From NCBI GenBank assembly GCA_014584345.1, contig JACTNB010000034.1:44840-108839 (forward strand): DNA of 64,000 nt, given 5' to 3'. The translations under genes were made by a program, and so were the position numbers. Shown piece after piece: positions 28,279-37,796 of the stretch. The stretch is from Planctomycetota bacterium. Its GTDB lineage: Bacteria; Planctomycetota; Planctomycetia; Planctomycetales; Planctomycetaceae. Numbering within the stretch: position 1 is the first letter of the stretch; every line of letters starts with the position of its first letter. The notes under the pieces were generated by a model. That model made no database searches and was not told the DNA's origin. It saw only the letters and a program-made list of their open reading frames with translations.

Positions 28279-29082
28279 ATGACGTACCAGATCAAACAAC
28301 TGAAACTCGGTGGAATTCTCGATCAGGCAATTGCCATTACGAAGAATCATTTCGGATTGTTGTTTTCTATCATGCTGGTTTTGTGGGTACCCTATCAGTT
28401 GATATCGGGCTTATACCTGCAGTCGATCATGCCCGTGCTGCCGCCAAATCCCACCGTTGATGATATCCTTCTGTTCAATCAGCAGGCGGTAGCCAAATTG
28501 CCTGCCACGATGCTGGTGGTCTGGGCAGGCATTTTGTTGATATTGCCGGTGACGAACGCGGCGGTGATATACGCCATCTCCCGGAAATACCTGGGACAAG
28601 AAGTTTCGCCCCTGGAGGCCATCCAGAAGGGAGTCTCCAAGATTGTGCCCCTGGTCTGGACAATGTTCCTGATGATGCTGGCGATCATGGGAGGTTTAAT
28701 TCTGCTGATCATTCCCGGCATTTTATGCGCCCTGTGGTTTGGCCTGGCTCAACACGTGGTGGTGCTGGAAGATACGAATGGCTTCAAGGCTTTGTCCCGC
28801 AGCAAGTTGCTGGTACGCCCCTTCCTGGGTACGTTCCTGATGCTGGGGATTGTGATCGGCGTGATCGGCTGGATGCTGGGAAGCGCGGGGCAGTTTATCC
28901 CTCAGCAACAAGTACAGTTGGTCGTGGTCACTTTGATTCAGGCCGGCATAACACTCGTCTCGGCTGCCGCGTTTGTCGTCTTTTACTTCTCGTGCCGATG
29001 CGCGGCGGATAATTTCGATCTGGAACATTTGGCGGCTTCCGTTAGCGCGGGAGTCCCTGCCGCTACTTCGGACGAGGTTTAG
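28279..29082 (+). CDS. Multi-pass membrane protein, first gene of the MoxR/DUF58 cluster
   Basis: 267 residues, mostly hydrophobic. About five or six transmembrane helices are visible: near 28-48 (LLFSIMLVLWVPYQLISGLY), 74-95 (MLVVWAGILLILPVTNAAVI), 120-145 (MFLMMLAIMGGLILLIIPGILC), 180-200 and 213-240. The N-terminal LKLGGILDQAIAITKNHFG and the PGILCALWFGLAQHVVVLED segment after helix 3 resemble DUF975 / glycerophosphodiesterase-membrane-domain proteins. The ending is cytoplasmic and acidic. It is followed after 90 bases by the DUF4129 gene, with which it is presumably co-transcribed. Molecular function unknown. Confidence 0.75.
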   Translation: MTYQIKQLKLGGILDQAIAITKNHFGLLFSIMLVLWVPYQLISGLYLQSIMPVLPPNPTVDDILLFNQQAVAKLPATMLVVWAGILLILPVTNAAVIYAISRKYLGQEVSPLEAIQKGVSKIVPLVWTMFLMMLAIMGGLILLIIPGILCALWFGLAQHVVVLEDTNGFKALSRSKLLVRPFLGTFLMLGIVIGVIGWMLGSAGQFIPQQQVQLVVVTLIQAGITLVSAAAFVVFYFSCRCAADNFDLEHLAASVSAGVPAATSDEV

Positions 29083-29172
29083 CGTGCAGTTGAAGAGCGT
29101 CCGATTGCCCTGGGGTCTGCAGCTGCAGGCGTAACGGGTCCGTGATTTCCGCGAGCGGTGATTTGTTCTGGG

Positions 29173-29928
29173 ATGAATATGGCCGTGCTTGTCTGCCTGG
29201 CGAATCTGTTCCTGGGGACTGTCCCTTGGTTGGGCGCCCTGTTGGCAGCCGTGCCCACCGCGGAAGAGATTCGGCGGAAGGCGGAAGAGGTCGTGTCTCG
29301 CCCTGAATATCAACTGGAGAGTGAACTTAATCCGGAATCTCTCGGTCTGTTCATTCGCCTGATCCAGTGGTTGATCACGCCGCTGCGCTGGTTGTTCGAT
29401 GCAATGGAAGGACTTCCCAGCTTCCTGCGTTGGATTATCATCATCGTATTGACGATGATCTTGATTGCTCTGATAGTGCATATTGTCTGGTCCTTCGTTT
29501 CCGCCATCCGAGGCCCCGGTCGGAAATCGATCTCGCGCCAGTCGCGTGCGCGGGAAGTTTCCGTGAAAGAACTGGAGCAGGCCGCTTCGGAATCCGCATT
29601 GCGGCGAGATTATATTGGGGCCGTTCGCTTCCTGTTTTCCGCGAGTTTGAAACGGATCGAGCAAATGGAGGAGCGGCCATTTCGGCGCGGGATCACGAAT
29701 CGGGAACTCCTGAAACGGTATCGGGCGACACCATTGTATGATCCACTGTGTTACTTTTCAGAGACTATCGAGTCGAAATGGTACGGCTATCAGGAGTGTG
29801 TAGCGGCAGACTATATGAGTTGTCTCGAGCAGGCCGATCGGATTCGCGCGTTGTTGTTGCAACGCGCGGCGGCAGGGAATTCCGTGGTCCCCCAGCAGAA
29901 ACGGGAATCTCATGCCTTCGGTGCGTAG
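29173..29928 (+). CDS. DUF4129 domain membrane protein
   Basis: About 251 residues from ATG 29173; GTG 29158 is an in-frame alternative. A signal-like hydrophobic N-terminus is followed by a periplasmic loop, a transmembrane helix (FLRWIIIIVLTMILIALIVHIVW, about residues 93-115) and a cytoplasmic DUF4129 domain (SALRRDYIGAVRFLFSASLKRI ... RGITNRELLKRY ... ESKWYGYQEC). In many bacteria this domain sits at the end of transglutaminase-like proteins next to MoxR and DUF58 genes. Here it stands alone without a transglutaminase domain. It overlaps the DUF4350 gene by 17 bases. Confidence 0.83.
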   Translation: MNMAVLVCLANLFLGTVPWLGALLAAVPTAEEIRRKAEEVVSRPEYQLESELNPESLGLFIRLIQWLITPLRWLFDAMEGLPSFLRWIIIIVLTMILIALIVHIVWSFVSAIRGPGRKSISRQSRAREVSVKELEQAASESALRRDYIGAVRFLFSASLKRIEQMEERPFRRGITNRELLKRYRATPLYDPLCYFSETIESKWYGYQECVAADYMSCLEQADRIRALLLQRAAAGNSVVPQQKRESHAFGA

Positions 29929-31318
29929 TGTGATCCTGTTAGCAGTGTTGCTCCTGCTGTTTTCCCTGGTCTACTCCATTTTGTCGCTGCTGCGCCCTCC
30001 CGATTCCGGGGGACAGGGGCAGGATTCGTACGGGACGCAAGGCTACGGATTCCGCGCGCTCTACGAGGTATTGCACGAGTTGGATATCGAGGTCAGCCGT
30101 CAGTTCGCGCCGCCCAATCCCCAGGCGACGGGGGAGACGCTCGCGCTGATTGCACCCGATAATCAACTGGTGGCCGTCAATCCCACCTATTTACAGCAGG
30201 TGTTGCCCTGGGTCGAGCGTGGCGGTCGACTGGTGATTGCCCAGCGTGAAAACAGTCTCCTGTCGTCCATGCCTCAGGGGAAGGCAGTCGCCGATATGCC
30301 AACACTCGGCGAATGCCTGGATCTTGCCGATGTGCGGGTCGTGCCCGAAAACGTCGGCAGGTTTCCGACTCCGTCGGATGCGGAACAGGTTCGCGAGTCC
30401 TCCGAGGAAGAACGGGAGCGGTTGGAGGAAAGCGACTACGCGCCTCCGAACGATGCCCGGCAGGATAGCGCCCCCGACAATGGTGTCGGGAACAACACAA
30501 TTTACGACGAAATTTTCGACGCGCTCAATCGTATTTCGGTACCTCCACGCGAGGTCGCGATAGAAACCGAAGGAACGCTGGCGGCATGGCGGGATACCCT
30601 GCAGTTCGTGACGTTGCCGGGAGAAGGGGGCCGCACACTGGTGTTCGAGAAATCGATACCCGCAGGGACCATTCATTATCAAAACGCGGCGGGAGAACGC
30701 TGTGTTCTGGCCGCGGAATTCCAACGGGGAGCAGGGAGCGTGATCTTTATCTCCATGCCGGAGGTGTTGAGCAATCGATTGCTGGCCCAGACGCACAACA
30801 GTATTCTTGCGGTGCGGGTACTCTCGCCGCATGGAGAACGTGTTCTGCTGGATGAGTTTTACCATGGGCTGGGAGTCCGCGGAAACATGCTGTATTTACT
30901 GACTCGCCCCGGATTCGCGGCCGTCGCGCTGGGACTGTTGATGTATGTCTGCCTTTCGAAGTGGCGGGCGGGTGTGTTGATAGGGCCGGCCTTGCCGGAT
31001 GAAACCAGGCAGCGGCGCGACATCGGTGAATATCTGGCCGCCATGGGGCAATTTTTTTCGCGTGGTCCCCTGGCCCGCCCGTTTCTGGTGCGTCGCATGT
31101 ACGAGGGCGTGCTGCGAGAGTTGAGTCTAGATGTTTCGCTACCACCGGAAACACAGGACGAGGAGTTGGTTTCCCGCATGCTGGCCCGGCGGGATCCCGC
31201 GCGGGCCAAACGGGTGCTGGAAACTTTGAAAGAGGTCAACACCGCGCTGGAATCGCGGTCTCATTGGACGGAATCGCAAACCGTGGATGCCATGCGGAGG
31301 TTGACAGGTTGTCTATAG
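29912..31318 (+). CDS. DUF4350 domain membrane protein
   Basis: 468 residues with an N-terminal membrane anchor (VILLAVLLLLFSLVYSILSLL, residues 7-27). A DUF4350 domain follows (SYGTQGYGFRALYEVLHELDIEVSR ... LIAPDN ... WVERGGRLVIAQRENSLLSSM). A long acidic insert (about 150-200) leads to a second strand-rich part (GAGSVIFISMPEVLSNRLLAQ) and a transmembrane helix near residue 340. The domain resembles glutamine-amidotransferase-like (GATase1) folds but no catalytic Cys is evident. The position between DUF4129 and MoxR is the conserved order for this membrane cluster. Confidence 0.82.
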   Translation: MPSVRSVILLAVLLLLFSLVYSILSLLRPPDSGGQGQDSYGTQGYGFRALYEVLHELDIEVSRQFAPPNPQATGETLALIAPDNQLVAVNPTYLQQVLPWVERGGRLVIAQRENSLLSSMPQGKAVADMPTLGECLDLADVRVVPENVGRFPTPSDAEQVRESSEEERERLEESDYAPPNDARQDSAPDNGVGNNTIYDEIFDALNRISVPPREVAIETEGTLAAWRDTLQFVTLPGEGGRTLVFEKSIPAGTIHYQNAAGERCVLAAEFQRGAGSVIFISMPEVLSNRLLAQTHNSILAVRVLSPHGERVLLDEFYHGLGVRGNMLYLLTRPGFAAVALGLLMYVCLSKWRAGVLIGPALPDETRQRRDIGEYLAAMGQFFSRGPLARPFLVRRMYEGVLRELSLDVSLPPETQDEELVSRMLARRDPARAKRVLETLKEVNTALESRSHWTESQTVDAMRRLTGCL

Positions 31319-32256
31319 AAGAGCGCGTGCAATCAATTCGGGAACAGTTGGCCAAGGTCGTGTTCGGCCAGGATGAAGCGATCGATTTTTCGCTGGCGGC
31401 CTTGTTCAGTTGTGGCCACGTGCTGCTGGAAGGCCCGCCCGGTGTCGCAAAAACACTGCTGGTGCGTTCCATCTCGGCGGCGCTGGACATGGAGTATCGT
31501 CGGATACAAATGACACCCGATCTGCTTCCGAACGATGTTACGGGGTCGTCGATCTACCGGGAAGACACACGGACATTCGAATTCCGCAAGGGGCCAATTT
31601 TTGCCAATTTCCTGCTGGCGGATGAAATCAACCGTGCCTCGGCCCGCACGCAGTCGTCCCTGCTCGAAGCCATGCAAGAGTTGCAGGTAACTTACGATGG
31701 CGTGACCCACGCCCTGCCAGAACCCTTTGTAACCTTTGCCACGCAGAATCCCATCGAGCAGGAGGGGACCTACCCCTTGCCATTGGCTCAACTCGATCGT
31801 TTCATGTTCAAGGTGCTGGTCTCTTATCCCAGAGCCGAGGACGAAGTTCGCGTCCTGACGGCCCATCACGCCACGTCCGGTCTGTCTTCACCCGAGCGCA
31901 TGCTGGTGGAAAAGGTGATGCGCCCTGAGGAAATTCTCGCCGCTCGTGGAATTATCCGGGAAACCTTCGTCCGAGAGGAAGTGGTCTCCTATGTGCAGAG
32001 ACTGCTGCAGGCCACCCGGGATGACGATGCCCTGCAGGTGGGGGGGAGTCCGCGCTCTGGACTGATGTTGCTGATGGGAGCAAAAAGTCTGGCACGTTTT
32101 CGGGGACGGGACTACGTGACGCCCGACGACATTAAAGAGGCCTTCTTGCCAGCGTTGCGGCATCGGGTGGTCCTCAGCCCTTCCGTCGAATTGGAAGGGA
32201 CGACGACGGATGAAGTCCTCGCCCAGTTGCTGGAAATGGTGGAGGTGCCGAGGTGA
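31309..32256 (+). CDS. MoxR-family AAA+ ATPase
   Basis: 315 residues. I place the start at TTG 31309: GGAGG lies eight bases upstream, the predicted N-terminus (SIEERVQSIREQLAKVVFGQD) is typical of MoxR, and the overlap with DUF4350 drops to ten bases. ATG 31264 would overlap by 55. Motifs: Walker A GPPGVAKT, Walker B LLADEINRA, sensor 1 FATQNPIEQEGTYPLP, arginine-finger region LDRFMFKV, and a C-terminal lid with GGSPRSGLMLL. MoxR ATPases act as chaperones for cofactor insertion or vWA-domain partners; here the partner is the adjacent DUF58 protein. Confidence 0.92.
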   Translation: MSIEERVQSIREQLAKVVFGQDEAIDFSLAALFSCGHVLLEGPPGVAKTLLVRSISAALDMEYRRIQMTPDLLPNDVTGSSIYREDTRTFEFRKGPIFANFLLADEINRASARTQSSLLEAMQELQVTYDGVTHALPEPFVTFATQNPIEQEGTYPLPLAQLDRFMFKVLVSYPRAEDEVRVLTAHHATSGLSSPERMLVEKVMRPEEILAARGIIRETFVREEVVSYVQRLLQATRDDDALQVGGSPRSGLMLLMGAKSLARFRGRDYVTPDDIKEAFLPALRHRVVLSPSVELEGTTTDEVLAQLLEMVEVPR

Positions 32257-33758
32257 CGGAAGGACGCCCCAGCGTCGTGCAGCAGGCTCGTATGCGGTCT
32301 GCGGGGGATTCGCATGTGCCGGAAGCGACCGCGGGGCCATCCGGAAGTTCCCTCGTGAGAGCCACTGCGCGCTGTCCCGTGATGCGGCCAGGCCGGAACC
32401 TGTTGTTCCTCGCCTTGCTTTTGATCGGTATGTCATTTCTGGCGTTCCTTTCTGCCGTGATGTTGTGGGTGCTGGGGGCGTTGGTGATTCTGATATCTGT
32501 CCTGGCCTGGCGGGATGCGTTGCAGGCCGCGGCAGCGCTGAAGCAACTCCGCGTGACTCGTACGCTTCCGGGCATCGTCGGGCGGGATCTGACATTTTTC
32601 GACACGCTACGGATAGAGAATCCTGGGCCGACGGCCGTTGTCGGTGAATTACGTGATGTACTCCCCGCAGCGTGCCTGCCGCGCTGGGCGACGTTTCCCT
32701 TTCGGATTGCGAGCAGCGGCGCAAGGGGCACGCCTCAAGGGCCGGTCAAACCGCCTGCCGAACCGGGGCAGGAGACTTCTTGGCTGCAGTTCATGTTGCC
32801 TTGCCGGATTCCGATCCGCGGCCGCCATCGCTTCGGCCCCCTCTGGGTACGTGTTGCCGGGCCGCTTCAATTGCTGGAAGTGCAGCAGTCCCTTGAATGT
32901 TTCGATGATGTCAAGGTGATGCCTGAAACATTTGTTTCACGCGAGGAACTTCAAAAGGATACCGGTGCGCAGTTGCTGTTGCTGGACAAGACACTTCGCT
33001 CTCGTCAGATGGGGGCCGGGACGGAGTTTGTCTCGCTGTTTCCCTACCGGTTAGGGGATGATCCCCGTCGCATCGACTGGCGTGCCACGGCCCGGCATCG
33101 CACGCCGATTGTACGCCGCTATCAGGTCGAGCGGCATCGCGATGTCATGATTCTCGTGGACAGCGGGCGGCTCATGGGAAGCCAAACCGATCGTGGGTCG
33201 AAACTCGACTGCGCCGTTGATGCCTCCCTGAATCTCGCCCGGGTGGCCCTGCATGGCGGTGACCGTTGCGGCATCGGGGTATTCGACAGCGAACTGCGGG
33301 GGTATCTTCCACCGATTGCGGGGCCCCGTTCCTTGTCCAGGCTGGTGGATTGTGTCTACGATCTGCAGACAAACTGGCGCGAAACCGATTTCGCGGCGAT
33401 GTATTCCGAAATGCAGCGGCGGCAATCGAAACGCAGTCTGCTGGTGATTCTTTCCGACCTGGGAGATGCGGAAACGTCCCGTCTCCACTGCGCGGCTCTG
33501 GCCCGCTTGAGTCAGCGGCATTTGGTCCTGTTCGCCGCCTTGCGGACGCCGCTACTCCGCCGCGTGATTCACAGGCAGCCGGAGACACTTGTGGAAGGGG
33601 CCAGGCAAGCGGTGGCGCTGGGTTTGCTGCGCGACCGCGACCGTGCCCTGCATGCGCTGCGACACGGCGGCATCCATGTCGTCGATGTGGAGCCGCAGCA
33701 GTTGACTCTTCCGTTGATCAACCAGTTTATCGAGTTGCGTCGGCGGAATCTGTTGTGA
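32253..33758 (+). CDS. DUF58 domain protein (vWA-like partner of MoxR)
   Basis: 501 residues starting at a GTG that overlaps the MoxR stop as GTGA, indicating coupled translation. Two transmembrane helices lie near residues 48-85 (LLFLALLLIGMSFLAFLSAVMLWVL...). These are followed by a beta domain (RTLPGIVGRDLTFFDTLRI) and the DUF58 signature LGDDPRRIDWRATARHRTPIVRRYQVERHRD. A vWA-like fold comes next, with VMILVDSGRLMG and a metal-site-like D-S-G in place of the full MIDAS D-x-S-x-S. The last 32 bases are antisense to the SpoIIM-type gene. Confidence 0.9.
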   Translation: MTEGRPSVVQQARMRSAGDSHVPEATAGPSGSSLVRATARCPVMRPGRNLLFLALLLIGMSFLAFLSAVMLWVLGALVILISVLAWRDALQAAAALKQLRVTRTLPGIVGRDLTFFDTLRIENPGPTAVVGELRDVLPAACLPRWATFPFRIASSGARGTPQGPVKPPAEPGQETSWLQFMLPCRIPIRGRHRFGPLWVRVAGPLQLLEVQQSLECFDDVKVMPETFVSREELQKDTGAQLLLLDKTLRSRQMGAGTEFVSLFPYRLGDDPRRIDWRATARHRTPIVRRYQVERHRDVMILVDSGRLMGSQTDRGSKLDCAVDASLNLARVALHGGDRCGIGVFDSELRGYLPPIAGPRSLSRLVDCVYDLQTNWRETDFAAMYSEMQRRQSKRSLLVILSDLGDAETSRLHCAALARLSQRHLVLFAALRTPLLRRVIHRQPETLVEGARQAVALGLLRDRDRALHALRHGGIHVVDVEPQQLTLPLINQFIELRRRNLL

Positions 33759-34752
33759 CCCCCGCGAGAGCCCTGCCTGCCAGATATTCCCGGCGGGCGC
33801 CATGCGCGATGTATACCGCCCAGAAGAGCGCGGTCGCTGCGGCGAACAGCAACCTTTGGTTTGTCGACCAGTGGCTCTGGCGGACATAGCTTTCGATGAT
33901 CGCGGCCGCGAACAGCATCCCCGCGACACCCAGACAAATCTGAATCGATTCCCGCCCGGCGTGCAATAGGGCCGCCCGGCGCGACTGCCGCCCGGGGTGT
34001 ACGACGGCCTGACCCAGCATCAGTCCGACGCCCCCACACAGCATGATGGCCCCAATTTCGGTTATACCGTGAGGCAGCAGCCAGGCCCATAGTTCCGCTT
34101 GAATTCCCACCTGGTGATGGATCGCCACGAAGACTCCCAGCAGCATGCCATTCAGTATCATCAGAAAAACCGTCGGGACCGAGGCTAGCACCCCCGTGGC
34201 CATTGCCAGCAAGGCGACCTTCAGGTTGTGCTGAAACAGAAACGAGGCGAAAAAAAACTTGAATCCTCCCCCCTCCTCCCGACCGGCGCGCAGATGTGCC
34301 GTCAATTGCTCGGCGGTGGAACCCGGTTGGCGTGTATCACCAGCAGGCCAGAGTGCATGCATCGTCAAGGGATCGGACGACGCGGCCAGGTAGCCGATCA
34401 TTGCTCCTCCCAGCAACAACAGGGCCGAGAGAGCGTGGGCCCTGCCTTGCCTGGCGATTGCCCGGGGGAACCCCTCGCTCACGAAGTGGACTGCATTACC
34501 CCAAATGTTTCCCCGAGGCGCCAGGTACAGCAGGCTGTGAGCGGACGCCGTCAATCCGTTGAGATAGGTTATCAGGGCCTGATCTTGTGTCAGCGTGGAG
34601 ACTCGGGCCAGATGCACCGTGGTGCGACGATACAGCACATCCAGCCGCTCGCGTTGTTCGGGGGTCAACCGGCGGACCGATTTCCGTCCCCGGCGAATCA
34701 GGGATTCCAGTTCTTCCCAGTCTTTCTTGTATCGACCGATGAAATTGCTCAT
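33727..34752 (-). CDS. SpoIIM-type (stage II sporulation protein M family) membrane protein
   Basis: 341 residues: a basic cytoplasmic N-terminus (FIGRYKKDWEELESLIRRG), then several transmembrane helices with the SpoIIM-family pattern. These include FFASFLFQHNLKVALLAMATGVLASVPTVFLMILNGMLLG and a conserved PHGITEIGAIMLCGGVGLMLGQAVVHPG loop. In sporulating bacteria SpoIIM drives engulfment, but in planctomycetes and actinobacteria homologues sit in MoxR/DUF58/RDD clusters and have no sporulation role known to me. It is convergent with DUF58 and divergent from the RDD gene across about 200 bases, which suggests a shared control region. Confidence 0.88.
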   Translation of the reverse strand: MSNFIGRYKKDWEELESLIRRGRKSVRRLTPEQRERLDVLYRRTTVHLARVSTLTQDQALITYLNGLTASAHSLLYLAPRGNIWGNAVHFVSEGFPRAIARQGRAHALSALLLLGGAMIGYLAASSDPLTMHALWPAGDTRQPGSTAEQLTAHLRAGREEGGGFKFFFASFLFQHNLKVALLAMATGVLASVPTVFLMILNGMLLGVFVAIHHQVGIQAELWAWLLPHGITEIGAIMLCGGVGLMLGQAVVHPGRQSRRAALLHAGRESIQICLGVAGMLFAAAIIESYVRQSHWSTNQRLLFAAATALFWAVYIAHGARREYLAGRALAGVTTDSADATR

Positions 34753-34955
34753 ACTTCAGTCACTGTTACCCGAGAAGTGATATTCACGCAATCCCCCCCA
34801 GGGGAATTATCTGTTAGGACAACAACGCAACTCATTGATCCTTACGCGGCACCCCGGCAGGTTATTTGTGGCAGCGTGACGGAATGAACGTACCTGTCTG
34901 TTCTGGCTTTTGAGGGTTGCAGCCTCTCCTGGGATTCTATCGGATTCCTTTCTCC

Positions 34956-35762
34956 ATGCACGACTCATTGAAGTTTGAAACCCCGGAAAATGTCCAGGTT
35001 CGGTTCCATCTGGCCGGCTTGGGGACCCGGTTCGTTGCCTGGTTTATCGACCAGTTTCTGATGTGGATTCTGCTGTTCTGCCTGCTGATCCTGCTGGTAC
35101 TGGTGGGCGTTTCCCTGGAAGGGGTACTGGGGGACATTGTTTCCATCGATCCCGACGAAATGAATGAACACGATCTGGGGATGTACGTGATCGGCCTGAT
35201 TCTGCTGGCATCCGGGTTGGGAAGTTTTGTCTATTTCAGCGCGCTGGAGTTGCTGATGCACGGGCAGACGCTGGGAAAACGTGCGTGTGGCATCCGGGTG
35301 GTTAAGCTGGATGGATTCTCGCTCGATGCCAGCAGTATTCTGATTCGCAACGTATTTCGTGTCATCGATACGGTTCCCTTCATGTGGCTGTTCCCGTTGC
35401 TTTCCCAACGCTCGCAACGTTCGGGTGACATGGTGGGGGGGACCATTGTTGTCAACGACGAAACCCCCGAAATCAGCGACGTGCGGACGCAACTCGCGGA
35501 ACGTTCCCCGCTGGAAGCCGAGTTTCGTTTCGATGCCAGTGCCCTGAAGCGACTTCTACCTTCCGATCTCGAAGCGGTCGAGCGTTTGTTGGAACGTTGG
35601 CATTCGCTTCCCGAAAGTCAACGCGAGGGACTGACACAACGACTGATTGAGCCACTCGCCGCGAAGCTGCAGGTGGCAGCCCCTCCCGGGGAACGGCGGG
35701 TCCGTTTTCTGGAAGATCTGCTGGCAGCGGAATTTCGCCGTCAAAACCGGAGGCTCGGTTAA
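34956..35762 (+). CDS. RDD family membrane protein
   Basis: 268 residues from ATG 34956; the TTG at 34917 is rejected for lack of conservation. The RDD domain starts RFHLAGLGTRFVAWFIDQFLMWILLF, with the Arg-Asp pair of the family. It continues through two more helices and the GKRACGIRVVKLDGFSLDASSILIRNVFRVIDT block. The C-terminal 90 residues are a soluble, helical extension beyond the RDD domain (LLPSDLEAVERLLERWHSLPESQREGLTQ) found in planctomycete members. Often a transporter-like or cluster-accessory membrane protein; function unproven. Confidence 0.86.
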   Translation: MHDSLKFETPENVQVRFHLAGLGTRFVAWFIDQFLMWILLFCLLILLVLVGVSLEGVLGDIVSIDPDEMNEHDLGMYVIGLILLASGLGSFVYFSALELLMHGQTLGKRACGIRVVKLDGFSLDASSILIRNVFRVIDTVPFMWLFPLLSQRSQRSGDMVGGTIVVNDETPEISDVRTQLAERSPLEAEFRFDASALKRLLPSDLEAVERLLERWHSLPESQREGLTQRLIEPLAAKLQVAAPPGERRVRFLEDLLAAEFRRQNRRLG

Positions 35763-35867
35763 GGCGTAGGTTATTCGTCCGGTGAATTCGGAATGCGCGG
35801 GAACGGGGACTGGGGGCGTTGTTGTCCCCCGGATTTACTCGCTGGCTGTATGATACGGCTTTAACGC

Positions 35868-37784
35868 ATGGAAAAGACAACAATTCAAAGAGCGGTGGGG
35901 GTGTTGATTCTGGTGGGGCTGTGGATCCGCGGGGCCAGCATCCTCGCGGCCGCGGAGCAGGCGTACTTCGCGATCCAGGTCGTCGATGAATCGACCGGGC
36001 GGGGAGTTCCGCTGGTCGAGTTGGAAACCATTCATAAATTGCGGTTCGTGACCGATAGCCAGGGCCTGGTTGCAATCGCGGAACCGGAATTGTTCGATCA
36101 ACAGGTTTACTTCTCGGTGCGCAGCCATGGTTACGAATATCCCGCCGATGGATTTGGCTTCCGGGGGAAAGCGTTTCACGTGAAACGGGGTGGTTCGGAA
36201 ACCATCGCCATCAAGAGGATCAATCTGGCCGAACGGTTGTACCGAGTCACGGGGGGCGGGATTTATCGCGATTCGGTCCTACTGGGCAAGCAAACGCCGC
36301 CGGTGGCGCCCCTGTTAAATGCCGGAGTGATCGGTTGTGATAGTGTCATGGCGGCGTCATTCCGGGACAGAATTTACTGGTTTTGGGGAGACACTTCGCG
36401 TTTGAACCATCCCCTGGGGGGAAATTTTCATATTACGGGGGCCACTTCGCGACTTCCCGGCGCAGAAGGGCTTGAGCCCGGAATCGGCATCAACTTTGAT
36501 TACTTCGTGGAGTCGGATGGGCGCTTGCGCGGTATGGCGCCCATGGCGGGCGCGGGGCCGACCTGGATCAGTGCCTTGACGGTGCTGCGGGAACCCGAGG
36601 GACGGGAACGACTTTATGCCGGCTACGTGAAGATTCGCAATCAATTGGAATCCTACCAATGGGGAGTGGTTGCCTGGGATGATGCGACCCAGCAATTCAC
36701 CAGGATCGCCAGTTACGACAATAAACCCCCCTTGTTTCTCGAACCTCAGGCGCATACGTTCTTGCAGACCGAGGCGGACGGGAAGGAATATGTATATTTC
36801 TGCAACCCCTTGCCATTCACTCGCGTGCCGGCCACTCCCGAGGCATATTGCGATTTTTCACGTTACGAGGGGTTTTCCTGTCTGAAAACCGGAACCGGCC
36901 CGGAGGCGAAAGAACTCGATCGTGACCGGGCAGGCCGCCTGCAGTACGCCTGGAAGCCAGGAACTTCCCCCTTGACCCAGCAACAGGCAAAGCAGTTTAT
37001 TGCGGAAGGGAAGTTGGAACCTCGCGAGCGGCGGATTGCCTTGCGGGATGTGGTTACCGGGCGAGCAGTGGAGGCCCACAGTGGTTCTGTCTACTGGAAC
37101 GACTATCGTAAACGCTGGGTGCTGATTACCGTGGAACTGTTTGGTGAATCTTCCGGGTTGGGGGAGGTCTGGTTTGCGGAAGCGGACGAGCCTACCGGAC
37201 CCTGGGTTTATGCGCGCAAGATTGTCACGCACGATCGCTATTCGTTTTATAATCCGAAACAGCATCCCTTTTTCGATCAGGAAGGGGGCCGCGTGATCTT
37301 TTTCGAGGGAACGTACACCCATACGTTCTCGGGTAATCCGGAGGCCACGCCAAGGTACGATTACAATCAGATCATGTATCGGCTCGATCTGTCGCGCGCG
37401 GAACTTGCCTTGCCCGTGGCCTTTTATGAAGTGAACTCCTCGAACCAGGATGTTCGCTTCGTCGTCAGGGCAGGGGGAACGGAACCCACATTTTTCGCTA
37501 TGGAACAGGCGACGCCTGGGACCATTCCCATGGTCTGGCAGCAATCCCGGCTGGAAGCAGGCATGGCCTCGGAAGAAACTGTTGCGGCATTTTATGCCCT
37601 GCCGATGGATCTACAGACTTCCCCCGAAACCACGACGCCTTTGTATGAATACGGCCACCAGGAAACGGGACGTTATGTTTATCGTACGGATGCGGACTGG
37701 CAACAAGTGGGATATTTCCGCACGCCGGTAGCGGTGTGCCGGGTTTGGAAGGGGTTGGAGTACAGCGGACCGCCAGAGCGTTAG
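35868..37784 (+). CDS. Exported protein with N-terminal carboxypeptidase-regulatory-like domain and propeller-like body
   Basis: 638 residues with a signal peptide (VGVLILVGLWIRGASILAAA). Residues about 33-110 form a beta-sandwich resembling carboxypeptidase-regulatory-like domains (FAIQVVDESTGRGVPLVELET ... LRFVTDSQGLVAIAEPELFDQQVYFSVRSHGY). The rest has repeating strand motifs like DUF4185 / GH43-type propellers: DSVMAASFRDRIYWFWGDTSR, GPTWISALTVLREPEGRERLYAGY, SGSVYWNDYRKRWVLITVELFG and GEVWFAEADEPTGPWVYARKI. A glycoside-binding or hydrolase role is possible, but catalytic residues cannot be assigned. It stands alone. Confidence 0.65.
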   Translation: MEKTTIQRAVGVLILVGLWIRGASILAAAEQAYFAIQVVDESTGRGVPLVELETIHKLRFVTDSQGLVAIAEPELFDQQVYFSVRSHGYEYPADGFGFRGKAFHVKRGGSETIAIKRINLAERLYRVTGGGIYRDSVLLGKQTPPVAPLLNAGVIGCDSVMAASFRDRIYWFWGDTSRLNHPLGGNFHITGATSRLPGAEGLEPGIGINFDYFVESDGRLRGMAPMAGAGPTWISALTVLREPEGRERLYAGYVKIRNQLESYQWGVVAWDDATQQFTRIASYDNKPPLFLEPQAHTFLQTEADGKEYVYFCNPLPFTRVPATPEAYCDFSRYEGFSCLKTGTGPEAKELDRDRAGRLQYAWKPGTSPLTQQQAKQFIAEGKLEPRERRIALRDVVTGRAVEAHSGSVYWNDYRKRWVLITVELFGESSGLGEVWFAEADEPTGPWVYARKIVTHDRYSFYNPKQHPFFDQEGGRVIFFEGTYTHTFSGNPEATPRYDYNQIMYRLDLSRAELALPVAFYEVNSSNQDVRFVVRAGGTEPTFFAMEQATPGTIPMVWQQSRLEAGMASEETVAAFYALPMDLQTSPETTTPLYEYGHQETGRYVYRTDADWQQVGYFRTPVAVCRVWKGLEYSGPPER

Positions 37785-37796
37785 GCGAAGCTGTTA

